Of a stretch of DNA of 64,000 nt, positions 17,274 to 26,075 are shown in pieces. Source of the DNA: CAIVAT01 sp964473485. GTDB taxonomy: Bacteria > Bacteroidota > Bacteroidia > Bacteroidales > FEN-979. The notes below the pieces were generated by a model. That model saw nothing but the letters and a program-made list of their open reading frames with translations. It had not been told where the DNA came from and did no database searches. The stretch's first letter is position 1, and every line of letters begins with the position of its first letter. The stretch is from contig CAYYPH010000016.1 of NCBI GenBank assembly GCA_964473485.1, positions 30,174-94,173 on the forward strand. The letters are read 5' to 3'. Both the position numbers and the translations under genes were made by a program.

Positions 17274-18041
17274 TCAGATTTGGCGGTTGACCCATTCGGG
17301 GGGCATGAACTGCTTGAATTTGGAAGCGTTTTTGTTGAAGAGAGCGGCAAAGGAAATCAGCCCGTTGATGTGCATGGCGCGGATATCCTCTTTGCTTTTC
17401 CTGATGATGTTCTTCACGCTTTTATTGCTTTCGCCGCCCACACGCATGCGGATCAGGACCAACGGTATATAAAAAGTAGAAACCCTGAACCTGACCAGGT
17501 AGCGCAGGATCGATTCATAATCGGCGGCTATTCTGAAGGTGGTATTGAATCCGCCATAATTCTCATACACCGATCTTTTAAGGTAAAAAGTGGGATGCGG
17601 AGGCATCCAGCCCGTGAGTGCGCGGGTCCGTGAAAATTTTCTGGACCGCCAGAAACGGATAATTTTTGAAGTGTCGTTCTGGTCGACATACACCAGGTCG
17701 CCGTACACCGAATCGACATTGAACCGCGTGAACGCCTCAGCGATCAGCTTGAGGGTCTCGGTTGAGGCGTAGATATCGTCGGAGTGCAGAAAACCCACCA
17801 CGTCGCCGGTTGCCATCCTGATCCCCTTGTTCAGCGCATCGTATAGACCGTTGTCTTTTTCGGAGACGAATTTTGATATCCGGTCGCCATATGATCGTAC
17901 AATGTCGCAGGTGGAATCTTTCGATTTTCCGTCGACGATGATATACTCGATATTGTCGTACGACTGCCCCAGGACCGACTCGATGGTGTCGCGCAGGGTT
18001 TTTTCGCTGTTGTAGGTGATCGTGATGACCGATATTTTCAT
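17274..18041 (-). CDS. Glycosyltransferase family 2 (WcaE-like)
   Basis: A 255-residue GT2 enzyme of the short, WcaE-like class found in colanic-acid-type clusters. It begins MKISVITITYNSEKTLRDTI, has YIIVDGKSKDSTCDIVRSY, the segment FVSEKDNGLYDALNKGI characteristic of this class, and the metal motif VVGFLHSDDIYAS. The acceptor side includes AADYESILRYLVRF. It lies 18 nt before the WecA-like gene and 15 nt after the WcaF-like gene, in the same transcription unit. The sugar added is unknown. Confidence 0.87.
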   Translation of the reverse strand: MKISVITITYNSEKTLRDTIESVLGQSYDNIEYIIVDGKSKDSTCDIVRSYGDRISKFVSEKDNGLYDALNKGIRMATGDVVGFLHSDDIYASTETLKLIAEAFTRFNVDSVYGDLVYVDQNDTSKIIRFWRSRKFSRTRALTGWMPPHPTFYLKRSVYENYGGFNTTFRIAADYESILRYLVRFRVSTFYIPLVLIRMRVGGESNKSVKNIIRKSKEDIRAMHINGLISFAALFNKNASKFKQFMPPEWVNRQI

Positions 18042-18056
18042 TCGTTCAAAGTTATT

Positions 18057-18647
18057 TCATTCATTTGATGCCGTATTCCGGTTCTCTCCCGGTTCAAAGA
18101 CCCGGTCCCTGACCTTAACCGCCGGATTACCCTGGTAGATCGACCATGCGGCCAGGTTTCTTGTGGCCACCGAGTTGACGGCCAGGATGGAGTGGGATTT
18201 ACAGGTAACACCGGGACAAACAATGCTGTGGGCACCGATCCATACCCCGTCCTCAAGGGTGATCTTTCCGGTTATCAGGTCGAAGGTGCTGCGGCGATAG
18301 TTGTGGTTTCCGCACAACAGCATGGCTCCCTGTGAGATGCAGGCATGTCTGCCAATATATACATCGTCGAGGTTGTCGATCCAGGCATGTTCGCCGATCC
18401 ACGCGTAGTCGCCGATGGTCAGGCGCCACGGGTATTTGATGTTCACGGCCGGCTTGATGTTTACCCCTTTGCCAACCCGGGCCCCGAAAAGCCGCAGCAG
18501 GGTGCATTTCAGGCTGCTGACGGGCAGTAGGGGCGATTTGAAGAAGAGGATATTGACATAATACCAGGTGAGGCGCCTGATGGCACCTGCGCCTGGATTG
18601 TAGCTGCTGTTGTCGTATACTGATAAGTCGGTTCCCATGTTCAGCAT
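18057..18647 (-). CDS. WcaF-like hexapeptide acetyltransferase
   Basis: A 196-residue left-handed beta-helix acyltransferase resembling the colanic acid acetyltransferase WcaF. The N-terminal YDNSSYNPGAGAIRRLTWYY is typical of this group, followed by hexapeptide turns from INIKYPWRLTIGDYAWIGE to LEDGVWIGAHSIVCPGVTC, with the catalytic-type His in LLCGNHNYRRSTFDL and the ending YQGNPAVKVRDR. It probably O-acetylates a sugar of the polymer or an intermediate using acetyl-CoA. Two starts are possible: ATG 18647, overlapping the upstream GT4 stop by 7 nt, and ATG 18638 (MGTDLSVYDN), three codons later. Confidence 0.87.
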   Translation of the reverse strand: MLNMGTDLSVYDNSSYNPGAGAIRRLTWYYVNILFFKSPLLPVSSLKCTLLRLFGARVGKGVNIKPAVNIKYPWRLTIGDYAWIGEHAWIDNLDDVYIGRHACISQGAMLLCGNHNYRRSTFDLITGKITLEDGVWIGAHSIVCPGVTCKSHSILAVNSVATRNLAAWSIYQGNPAVKVRDRVFEPGENRNTASNE

Positions 18648-19780
18648 CTGAATAAGTTGATGTTTTCAGCCAGCATTCCGGGATTCGCGCACCACCCCAT
18701 CGCAAATTTATACGCATTATCCGAATAAACCTTGAATTCTTCGTGGTCCATAGATGCAAAAAAGCCGATGGACTTCCTGAAGGTCTCCCTGTCGTTCAAC
18801 GGAATGTCGAATCCTGTACCACCCTCTGCCAGTTTCTTCCAGGGGGTCTGATCGCTGATGATTACCGGGCATCCGGCCATGAAGCTTTCAAGGATGGTGT
18901 GGCCGAAGTTCTCACCGGTCGTGGGCAGCATCATCACATCATAATGCTGCAGTTCGTTAAGAATCAGTTCGCTGTTAATGCTTCCCCGGTAGTTGACCCG
19001 GATGTTGTGCGGCATTGCATCGATGAGGTTCCTGCACCTGCTCCAGTAATTCTCATCATTGACGGGGCCGATGATATCGTATTGCACCATATGATCTTTG
19101 ATCCCTGAAAGGATCTCGAGGGCAAAAAGCTGGTTTTTTTCAGGCGATATCCGGGCAATGGTCACCATTCTCAGCTCCCCGGCTTTTTTCGGGGTGCGCA
19201 CAGGAGGCTGGGTGATCTTGCGCGGCAGTTCCCGTGCCTCGGCGATCTTCGCACCTTTACCGATATGTTTTTTAATATCTTCCGTTTCATGGTCGGTGAC
19301 GCTATGAAAGATTGTTCCGGCATACAATCCGATCCATTTCATGAACCGCAGGAATATCTTTTTTTTCAACGGTTTCACATTCAGTGCGCCGGATCCGAGG
19401 TTGCCGTGGGGCGCCACGATGATACACCGGCAGCGGTTCAGTTTCGACAGAATGACCGGCAGCAAAGAAAACCAGAATCCGAAGAGCAGGTGAATGTAGA
19501 CCACATCATATGGCCGTTCACTGATAAGGCGGCGGAATAAACCCACACGCTGCGCCTCGGCCGAAACGTAATAAACATGAACTGAAGGACTCAGGTCGGT
19601 CCAGCGGTTAGGCTCTATGCCGGGGTAAGGCTCGGTTTCGGTGTAGTCGGTGTTCCTGGTGACGATGAAAAACTCAAATTCATCCTTCAGGTAGTCCACC
19701 TGGTTCATGAATGCCCTGATGGTGCCTCCCGCTTTATAGCCGGGCCAGTAGTAATCGGTAAAGGAGAGGATCTTTCTCAT
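18641..19780 (-). CDS. Glycosyltransferase family 4
   Basis: A 379-residue GT-B fold retaining glycosyltransferase. The N-terminal half has FTDYYWPGYKAGGTIRAF, the glycine-rich acceptor-side loop common in GT4. The C-terminal half has the donor-binding ARISPEKNQLFALEIL and the E-x7-E motif TTGENFGHTILESFMAGCPV. It is soluble or peripheral. It is coupled by an ATGA overlap to the upstream GT4 and overlaps the downstream acetyltransferase gene. It presumably adds a hexose or similar sugar to the lipid-linked repeat unit. Confidence 0.9.
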   Translation of the reverse strand: MRKILSFTDYYWPGYKAGGTIRAFMNQVDYLKDEFEFFIVTRNTDYTETEPYPGIEPNRWTDLSPSVHVYYVSAEAQRVGLFRRLISERPYDVVYIHLLFGFWFSLLPVILSKLNRCRCIIVAPHGNLGSGALNVKPLKKKIFLRFMKWIGLYAGTIFHSVTDHETEDIKKHIGKGAKIAEARELPRKITQPPVRTPKKAGELRMVTIARISPEKNQLFALEILSGIKDHMVQYDIIGPVNDENYWSRCRNLIDAMPHNIRVNYRGSINSELILNELQHYDVMMLPTTGENFGHTILESFMAGCPVIISDQTPWKKLAEGGTGFDIPLNDRETFRKSIGFFASMDHEEFKVYSDNAYKFAMGWCANPGMLAENINLFRC

Positions 19781-20775
19781 TTTCGTTGTGCGATGATCTG
19801 TTCATAGATACTGGCAAACCGTTTGCCGATCATTTCGGGGTGAAACCTTTTGATGTTCTCAAAACCCCGGTTCACCATGGTTTCGCGAAGCGCCGGTTCG
19901 CTGATAAGCCTTTGCACGGCATTCCTGATTTCTTCAATGCTGCCGGCATCCACCATCAGGGCAGCATCGCCGGCCACTTCGGGCAGCGAGGTGTTGTTGC
20001 CCGAGATCACCGGGCGTCCGATGGCGTTGGCTTCCAGGATGGGCAATCCAAAACCTTCGTAGGTGGAGGCGAACAGGATGATATCAGAGTTGCGGTAATG
20101 ATCCAGCACCGTTTCATACGGCAGGTTGAAATAATTCTCGTAACTGATATTGTGTTTTTTCAGCAAATCAAGCTGCTCTTCGTTCAGTTTCCCGATGATC
20201 ACCAGGGTGACATCCAGCCCTTCCAGCGCAGGGATAACCCGCACCAGATTCTTGTTCGGCGTGGTGCCGATCTGCAGGATCACCGGCCGCTGCGCGTTGA
20301 ATGTTCGCGGCACCGGCCTGATGTCGGGCGAAATGCAGTCGTACACCACCAGGATCTTTGAAGCAGGGATGCCAGTAAGCGCGATGAGTTCTTTTTTGAT
20401 GAATTCGGAGATGACAGTGATGTAACGCACACGGCGGGCAGGTAATGTAAACCAGAAGAACCGAATGACGGCGGTTTTGAGTCTGCCTCCCGACTGCAGG
20501 ATCCGCAGGTCGTGGATGGTCAGGATGGTCTTTCTTTTGCGCATGAAAACCGCTATGTAATGCACATCGCCGGTGATATGGTTAACCGCTCCCTGGTGGA
20601 AGGCTGCATCGATGGCATTCCAGACCCGTTTCCACAGCCCCTGGCTGTTTTTTTTCATCACGTACCGAATGGGAGTAACACTGGGAGGCAGTGCACGGAT
20701 GATGGTGTCGAACAACTCTTCGATACTGTGATGCCATGGTGCGTTGGCCCTGCGAAAGAAAAAAACGGTCTTCAT
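19777..20775 (-). CDS. Glycosyltransferase family 4
   Basis: A 332-residue GT-B enzyme. Its central LQIGTTPNKNLVRVIPALEG begins the donor-binding domain and the E-x7-E motif appears in TYEGFGLPILEANAIGRPVI, followed by SLPEVAGDAALMVDAGS. The N-terminal domain includes a long basic stretch and YITVISEFIKKELIALTG, typical of mannosyltransferase-like GT4 proteins. It lies 10 nt after the stand-alone receiver gene and overlaps the next GT4 by 4 nt, so a regulator and two transferases are co-translated from the start of this unit. Specificity is unknown. Confidence 0.9.
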   Translation of the reverse strand: MKTVFFFRRANAPWHHSIEELFDTIIRALPPSVTPIRYVMKKNSQGLWKRVWNAIDAAFHQGAVNHITGDVHYIAVFMRKRKTILTIHDLRILQSGGRLKTAVIRFFWFTLPARRVRYITVISEFIKKELIALTGIPASKILVVYDCISPDIRPVPRTFNAQRPVILQIGTTPNKNLVRVIPALEGLDVTLVIIGKLNEEQLDLLKKHNISYENYFNLPYETVLDHYRNSDIILFASTYEGFGLPILEANAIGRPVISGNNTSLPEVAGDAALMVDAGSIEEIRNAVQRLISEPALRETMVNRGFENIKRFHPEMIGKRFASIYEQIIAQRK

Positions 20776-20785
20776 GCAGAATGGT

Positions 20786-21226
20786 TCAATCGTTGTCGGT
20801 GAGAAACTGCTTTACCTTCGACCAGAGCTTTTTAGCAGGCTTGTTCTGCTCCTTCATGGTCATCTCCGACTCAATTTCCTTCAGAACGGTGAGCAACCTT
20901 TCGAAAGCCTTCTCATCCTTGGTGATATAATCCCTTGCTCCTTTTTTGATAGATTGCACAGCCACCTTCACATCTTTTTGCCCCGACATGAAAATGACCC
21001 TGAGGTCGGGTTTGTAAGCCCTGATTTTCTGCAGCACCTCAACCCCGTTGACCAGGCCCAGCTGGTAATCCATTATCACCACATCAGGTACCTTGTCTTC
21101 GTAAACCTGCAACAGGCATTCAAGTCCGTTGTCAAAATGCTTCAGGTCGGTATAACCGTTCTGGCGAAGCAATTCCTGGATCATGGAGGCGTAGAAGTGA
21201 TCGTCTTCAACCAAAAGTATAAACAT
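20786..21226 (-). CDS. Stand-alone response regulator receiver
   Basis: A 146-residue protein that is essentially one CheY-like receiver. FILLVEDDHF supplies the acidic pocket, Asp53 in VVIMDYQLG is the phospho-acceptor, Ser81 (VIFMSGQ) and Lys103 (DYITKDE) complete the site. The C-terminal 35 residues are charged, end KKLWSKVKQFLTDND and contain no recognisable DNA-binding or enzymatic output. It resembles the membrane-anchored receiver at 15.6-16.1 kb (both have a K-D-E motif after the conserved Lys). It is the first gene of the upstream polysaccharide unit and is divergent from the large hybrid kinase gene, which could phosphorylate it. Confidence 0.9.
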   Translation of the reverse strand: MFILLVEDDHFYASMIQELLRQNGYTDLKHFDNGLECLLQVYEDKVPDVVIMDYQLGLVNGVEVLQKIRAYKPDLRVIFMSGQKDVKVAVQSIKKGARDYITKDEKAFERLLTVLKEIESEMTMKEQNKPAKKLWSKVKQFLTDND

Positions 21227-21293
21227 GGATTAATTTTGTTTGGTAATGATAAACCAGAATGCTTATTTTTGATGAATCTACATATCTTACTGA

Positions 21294-21301
21294 CAAATGT
21301 A
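21294..21301 (-). promoter_or_regulatory. -7 box for the upstream polysaccharide unit
   Basis: TACATTTG on the minus strand matches TAnnTTTG and lies 68 nt before the receiver ATG. No convincing TTTG -33 box is found at the usual spacing. Confidence 0.45.
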
Positions 21302-21320
21302 ATAATTAATCATCCAGAAA

Positions 21321-21328
21321 TACCTTTG
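21321..21328 (+). promoter_or_regulatory. -7 box for the hybrid kinase gene
   Basis: TACCTTTG on the plus strand matches TAnnTTTG, 25 nt before the hybrid kinase ATG. Together with the minus-strand box 20 nt away it makes a compact divergent promoter region. Confidence 0.5.
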
Positions 21329-21353
21329 TAAGAAAAAATATCATTGTTGCCCG

Positions 21354-24300
21354 ATGGAAAAGAAAATTGTTGGGAGTGTCCCGGAAATCGCCCTCACAGC
21401 CTGTGTTGAGAGCATTGACCTTGAGCATGGCGTGACAGGTTATCTGGATCGTGTGGTTCCCCGCCTTACCGGAGCCTTTAACTTCAGCAGGGTTTTTTAC
21501 TTCTGCACAGTTCAGGAAGCTCCGAAATTGCTTTGGCCCTCCGGGATTAAAGTACCGGCAAACGTAATTAACCTGGTTGCGGACCGACAGGGTGAACACC
21601 GGGGAAACACGAATCCAGGTTTCCATATCTACCATGATAAAGGACTGAACTACATTTTTGCATTCACCGTTTGTGGCTGCATGGTTTTTTTACGTGAGGA
21701 TGCTTTATCAGATGAGGAACAGCAATGGCTCAGGGAGGTCATGGCGGTCATTTCAAAGTCAATAACAATGATCACTGATGTTCCCGTTAATCCAACAGGC
21801 ACCCTGTCGCTGCGCAAGGAGTTGATGGTTCTGCGGAAAATAGTTGATCAGATACCGGATCCGGTTTATGTGAAAGACCTGAAAGGCAGGAAAATCATGC
21901 TGAACCAGGCCGAGGTGGCGATACTGCATGCCGTGTCGAAAGAGCAGGTACTCGGTAAGACCGATGATGCCTTTTATCTGCCCGATGTGGCTGCCAAAAC
22001 CAGGCAGGAAGACCAGGAACTGTTTGCGACTGGCAACGCCATTATATATGGAGAACATACACTGGCAACCCAATCGGGTGAAAAGATCTGGCTCGAGGGG
22101 AAAAAGATTCCGCTCTACGACGCACAGGGGAATATTGAAGGTCTTATCGGGATCAGCAAGAACATCACTGCCAGGAAAAAGGCTGAGCAGGAGGTGCGCG
22201 ACAATTATGAAAAGTACCAGTCTATATTCAACTCTTTCCTTGATCTCTACTTCAGGTCCGATCTCATGGGCAGGATCATCGACATATCACCTTCGGTGTA
22301 TAAGCTCTCGGGTTATCTGCCCGAGGAGATCATCGGAAAACCTGCCGATATTTTTTATGCAGATGCCGGAAGTCGCGAAAAGATGATCGGAGACCTGCTT
22401 TTGAAAGGTTCTATCAACGATTACGAAAATACCCTGGTCAGGAAAGACGGATCCCGGGTACCGGTTTCCATCACAGGTCGTCTCAGGTATACCAGCGACG
22501 GCAGGCCCGATTTCTTTGAAGGCAGCATCCGTGATATTTCCGAACGAAAAGCTTCGCAGGAGAAACTTTCCAGAATGCTCCGCCTGCAGAATGTCATGAC
22601 CCGGATGGCCACCGGATTTATCAACATCCCGATCGATCAGAGCGATGTGGCGGTCGACAACCTGCTCGCCCTGGTTGGTGAAGAGAACGACATTGACCGT
22701 GTATATATTTTCAGTTACGATTTCAAGGCCGGCGTGATGAACAACACGCATGAGTGGTGTTCCGGCGGAATAACCCCTGAGATAGAAAATCTCAAAGACA
22801 TTCCGCTTGAATTGTTCCCTGCCTGGATTCAAACCCATCTGAAAGGCGAGATGCTGATAGTTCATGATGTGAACCAGCTTGCCGGAGACGATATGTTGCG
22901 GCAGGTCCTGGAACCCCAGGGAATCAAAACGTTGATCACTGTGCCGATGATCATTAACCGGGAATGCCTCGGTTTCGTCGGATTGGACTCAGTGAGGACC
23001 ACGAAACAATGGGCCCCCGAAGAGATAGCCTTCCTGCAACTGCTGGCCGACCTTTTGTGCAATGTAACCGACCGGAGGCGTACCGAACAGACCCTGAAAA
23101 CCCGCGAGGCTTATCTGAAAGCTGTCTTCGACAATGTTCCTTACCATATGTGGCTGAAAGACAGGCAGGGGAGATACCTTCTCGTGAACCAGCCCTTCCT
23201 GGACTTCTTTGATATAACCAGCCACGATTACCCGATTGGCAGGACCGACATGGAACTCTGGCCGGATGAGATGTCGAAGCAGTTTATGGACGAGGACCAG
23301 GAGGTTATGGAGACCGGACAACTCAGGGTCATTGAAAAGAAGCTCGAAATCTTTGGAAAACGTGTTTGGTTTGAGATCTACCGTGCGCCGGTTGTCGATC
23401 CCGGCGGTCGGTTGCTCGGTACCATCGGTATTGCCAACGATATCACCAACCGGATCCTCGCCGACCATGAACTGAAAAAGGCTACGACGGCTGCCCAGTC
23501 GGCCAGTGAAGCCAAAACCCGCTTTCTTGCAAATATGAGCCACGAGATCAGGACCCCGTTGAATGCCATCATCGGTATGGTCAGATTGTTGCTTGAATCC
23601 AGGGTTGATCCTTCGCAACTGAAACTGCTCAATAACATGAAGGCCTCATCGGAGAATCTGCTGAGCATCATTAACGACATCCTCGATTTTTCGAAGATAG
23701 AGTCAGGCCAGATCGAGATTTCAAAAACCGATTTCAACCTTCCTGAGCTGATACGGAAGATCTATGACTCAAACGAATTCAGGGCTGAGGACAAAGGGAT
23801 AAAATTCCATTATTCTATGGATTCGCGACTCGGGAAGAATTATAAGGGAGACTCGGTAAGAATTCAGCAGGTTTTAAACAACCTGGTCAGCAATGCCTTG
23901 AAATTCACTGCCGAAGGGACTGTGGAACTGACCCTGGACCTGGTAGAACAGGATATTGCCGGAGACCGTGTCAGGTTCGCGGTTCAGGACAGCGGGATCG
24001 GTATAAGTACCGAAAACCAGAAGAAAATCTTCGAAAGCTTTCAACAGGAAGATGAGAGCATTACCCGCACATACGGGGGAACCGGTCTCGGACTGGCCAT
24101 CAGCCGGCAACTTGTGGAGCTGATGGGCGGTAACCTGGAGCTCGAAAGCGAAAAGAATAAAGGCAGCCGGTTCTTTTTCACTATTCCGTTGGATTACGGA
24201 GAGGAGGTCGCCCAGCCGGTACCGGCAGCACAGTCGAAGGGCGAAAGTGAATCGCTCAGGGGTGCCAGGATCCTGCTGGTGGAGGACAATAAGTTCAACC

Positions 24301-25010
24301 AGTTCATCGCGCAGGCCATACTCGACAAGTGGAACGCCGTGACCAGGATCGCCGAAGATGGCCAGCAGGCCGTCGATCTGTTGCGAAATGAAAGTTTCGA
24401 CCTGGTCTTAATGGACATCCAGATGCCGGTGATGGACGGTATCACGGCGGCAACCATCATTCGTAAAGAGATGGGAATCGCCACTCCGATCCTTGCCCTG
24501 ACGGCCAATGTCGTAAAAGGGATCGCCGAACGTTGCGAGGAGGCTGGCATGCAGGGTTACATCTCGAAACCCTTTGACGAAGACGATTTGTTCCGGAAGA
24601 TCATCTCCGTCATTGAGGTCTCCCGCCCGACCCCTGAGAATAGCGTCGTTCCGTCAGAAGTGGTTCCCCTGGCTGATGTATCGCGCCTGGCTCAGATGGT
24701 AAGCAATGACCCGAGAATGCTGGGGATGATGATCAACAAGTTCATCGAAGTCACCCCTGAATATGTCCAGGAACTCAGAACAGCAACCACGAACCGGGAT
24801 GTCGACGGAATTTCCCGTACATCCCATAAGCTCAAATCAGCGATCGACCTGGTTTCGGGCGACATCATCCGCGATCTGATCAGGGAGATCAACAACATCA
24901 GCAGGAAGGGACATCAACCCGCCGAACTGTATGCCATGATCGGGGATTTTTTGCGTTATTATGATGAGTTGACAGAACAACTGAAGAGCGAGATCCCGAT
25001 GCTATCCTGA
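21354..25010 (+). CDS. Cytosolic hybrid sensor kinase: GAF/PAS sensors, HisKA, ATPase, REC, HPt
   Basis: A 1218-residue protein without transmembrane helices. The order is a GAF-like N-terminus (about 1-140), PAS (155-280, ending GLIGISKNITARKKAEQ), PAS (282-400), GAF (405-575), PAS (580-705), HisKA with SHEIRTPLNAIIG (His730), an ATPase with full N, G1 (VQDSGIGIS) and G2 (YGGTGLGLAIS) boxes, a receiver (972-1090, Asp1021 in LMDIQMPVMDG) and a C-terminal HPt (His1158 in SHKLKSAIDLVSG). It therefore holds a complete internal His-Asp-His relay able to pass phosphate to separate receivers. It is divergent from a unit encoding three receivers without DNA-binding output. It lies 6 nt before the ElyC-like gene. 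The signal sensed is unknown. Confidence 0.93.
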   Translation: MEKKIVGSVPEIALTACVESIDLEHGVTGYLDRVVPRLTGAFNFSRVFYFCTVQEAPKLLWPSGIKVPANVINLVADRQGEHRGNTNPGFHIYHDKGLNYIFAFTVCGCMVFLREDALSDEEQQWLREVMAVISKSITMITDVPVNPTGTLSLRKELMVLRKIVDQIPDPVYVKDLKGRKIMLNQAEVAILHAVSKEQVLGKTDDAFYLPDVAAKTRQEDQELFATGNAIIYGEHTLATQSGEKIWLEGKKIPLYDAQGNIEGLIGISKNITARKKAEQEVRDNYEKYQSIFNSFLDLYFRSDLMGRIIDISPSVYKLSGYLPEEIIGKPADIFYADAGSREKMIGDLLLKGSINDYENTLVRKDGSRVPVSITGRLRYTSDGRPDFFEGSIRDISERKASQEKLSRMLRLQNVMTRMATGFINIPIDQSDVAVDNLLALVGEENDIDRVYIFSYDFKAGVMNNTHEWCSGGITPEIENLKDIPLELFPAWIQTHLKGEMLIVHDVNQLAGDDMLRQVLEPQGIKTLITVPMIINRECLGFVGLDSVRTTKQWAPEEIAFLQLLADLLCNVTDRRRTEQTLKTREAYLKAVFDNVPYHMWLKDRQGRYLLVNQPFLDFFDITSHDYPIGRTDMELWPDEMSKQFMDEDQEVMETGQLRVIEKKLEIFGKRVWFEIYRAPVVDPGGRLLGTIGIANDITNRILADHELKKATTAAQSASEAKTRFLANMSHEIRTPLNAIIGMVRLLLESRVDPSQLKLLNNMKASSENLLSIINDILDFSKIESGQIEISKTDFNLPELIRKIYDSNEFRAEDKGIKFHYSMDSRLGKNYKGDSVRIQQVLNNLVSNALKFTAEGTVELTLDLVEQDIAGDRVRFAVQDSGIGISTENQKKIFESFQQEDESITRTYGGTGLGLAISRQLVELMGGNLELESEKNKGSRFFFTIPLDYGEEVAQPVPAAQSKGESESLRGARILLVEDNKFNQFIAQAILDKWNAVTRIAEDGQQAVDLLRNESFDLVLMDIQMPVMDGITAATIIRKEMGIATPILALTANVVKGIAERCEEAGMQGYISKPFDEDDLFRKIISVIEVSRPTPENSVVPSEVVPLADVSRLAQMVSNDPRMLGMMINKFIEVTPEYVQELRTATTNRDVDGISRTSHKLKSAIDLVSGDIIRDLIREINNISRKGHQPAELYAMIGDFLRYYDELTEQLKSEIPMLS

Positions 25011-25016
25011 TCACTG

Positions 25017-25796
25017 ATGACAGACTTCCTTTTTTCGCTGTACAAGGCTTTGTCGCAGTTCCTCATGCCACTGGGCATAGCCATTCTGGGGGCCATCCTG
25101 GCGGTATTCCTCTTTTTCAGGATGAAGAGAAAGCCGGGACTGACCTTGCTGGTCGCGGTGGTTGCATGGCTTTGGTTTTGGAGCACACCATGGTGGAGCG
25201 ATGTTATGCGGGGATTCCTGGAGTCGGAATATGTATACCGGGCACCCGGGCAGTATCCACGGGCCGATGCCATTGTGGTGCTCGGTGGCGGGGTGAGGGG
25301 TTACGCCGGTGGTCATCTGCCGCCGGTTGACCTGAACCGGGCAGCCGACAGGGACTTGTTTGCTTCGCAATTGTTCAAGGCCGGAAAATCGCAGTGGATT
25401 ATCCTGAGCGGAGGGTCTGACCCCGTTAGGCGCACCGGTACCCAGACTTTCGCCATGAAGGTGTTTCTGATCAACCTCGGCATCCCTGCAAGGAATATCA
25501 TCACGGGAACCGGCAGCAGGAATACGCTGGAAAACAAGGCTGAGGTGGTGGAACTGCTCCGTAAAACAGGGGGTGACTCCATCATCCTGGTCACATCGGC
25601 CCTGCATATGCCCCGCGCCGTCTGGCTTTTCTCGAAGGCAGGTTTTACGGTCACCCCGGCGCCCACCGACTTTGAGGTGGTGCCAAATCCCTTTACATTG
25701 AAACGGATACTTCCCGATGCTGAAGCACTTGAGAACAGCAGCAGGGCGTTGCGCGAGGTGCTTGGACTGGCGGCCTACCGGATGGGGTTCCGATAG
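25017..25796 (+). CDS. ElyC/SanA/YdcF-family membrane protein (DUF218)
   Basis: A 259-residue protein with two N-terminal transmembrane helices (about 13-36 and 41-58) followed by a DUF218 domain. The domain opens with RADAIVVLGGGVRG, has SQWIILSGGSDPVRRTGTQT, the conserved acidic/asparagine segment GTGSRNTLENKAEV and ILVTSALHMPRAVWLFSKAG. In E. coli the relative ElyC affects undecaprenyl-phosphate carrier lipid use in envelope synthesis, which would suit the adjacent polysaccharide locus. It follows the hybrid kinase by 6 nt, in one transcript. The biochemical activity of the family is not settled. Confidence 0.88.
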   Translation: MTDFLFSLYKALSQFLMPLGIAILGAILAVFLFFRMKRKPGLTLLVAVVAWLWFWSTPWWSDVMRGFLESEYVYRAPGQYPRADAIVVLGGGVRGYAGGHLPPVDLNRAADRDLFASQLFKAGKSQWIILSGGSDPVRRTGTQTFAMKVFLINLGIPARNIITGTGSRNTLENKAEVVELLRKTGGDSIILVTSALHMPRAVWLFSKAGFTVTPAPTDFEVVPNPFTLKRILPDAEALENSSRALREVLGLAAYRMGFR

Positions 25797-25799
25797 AAA

Positions 25800-25965
25800 A
25801 GGAGGATACGCCCGCCTTGTACAGCTGATTCGTCTTAACTCTCTCGTTCACCCTGTAACGATCACGCCAGTCCACCTTATGTGATATTTCATCGACCATC
25901 TTCCGGCATTCATCGACATTTGGTGGCGGCCATTCAAGTTTCGGAATAATTTCGCGGCCGATTTG
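25800..25965 (-). other. Possible remnant of a protein-coding sequence
   Basis: The stretch 25797-26075 has no intact gene. On the minus strand, codons 25965 to about 25800 read without stop and give a protein-like segment with IIPKLEWPPPNVDECRKM and DWRDRYRVNERVKTNQLYKA. An in-frame TAA precedes it at 25968-25966 and it then runs antisense into the ElyC-like gene. The composition looks like real protein, but there is no family I recognise and chance is possible. Confidence 0.2.
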
Positions 25966-25990
25966 TTAATGATTTCACATCAGGAGGGTG

Positions 25991-26020
25991 AGCTGGTGAA
26001 CAGGTGAACGGGGAAACGAA
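25991..26020. repeat. Short octamer repeat (AGGTGAAC family)
   Basis: Consecutive degenerate octamers TGGTGAAC, AGGTGAAC and GGGGAAAC, the reverse complement of the GTTCACCT octamers at 3.0-3.3 kb, lie about 60 nt upstream of the outer-membrane protein gene. Confidence 0.6.
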
Positions 26021-26075
26021 GAACAAAAAAACAGAAAAACAGAAAACCAAGTCTAACTATCTAATATACACTAAC

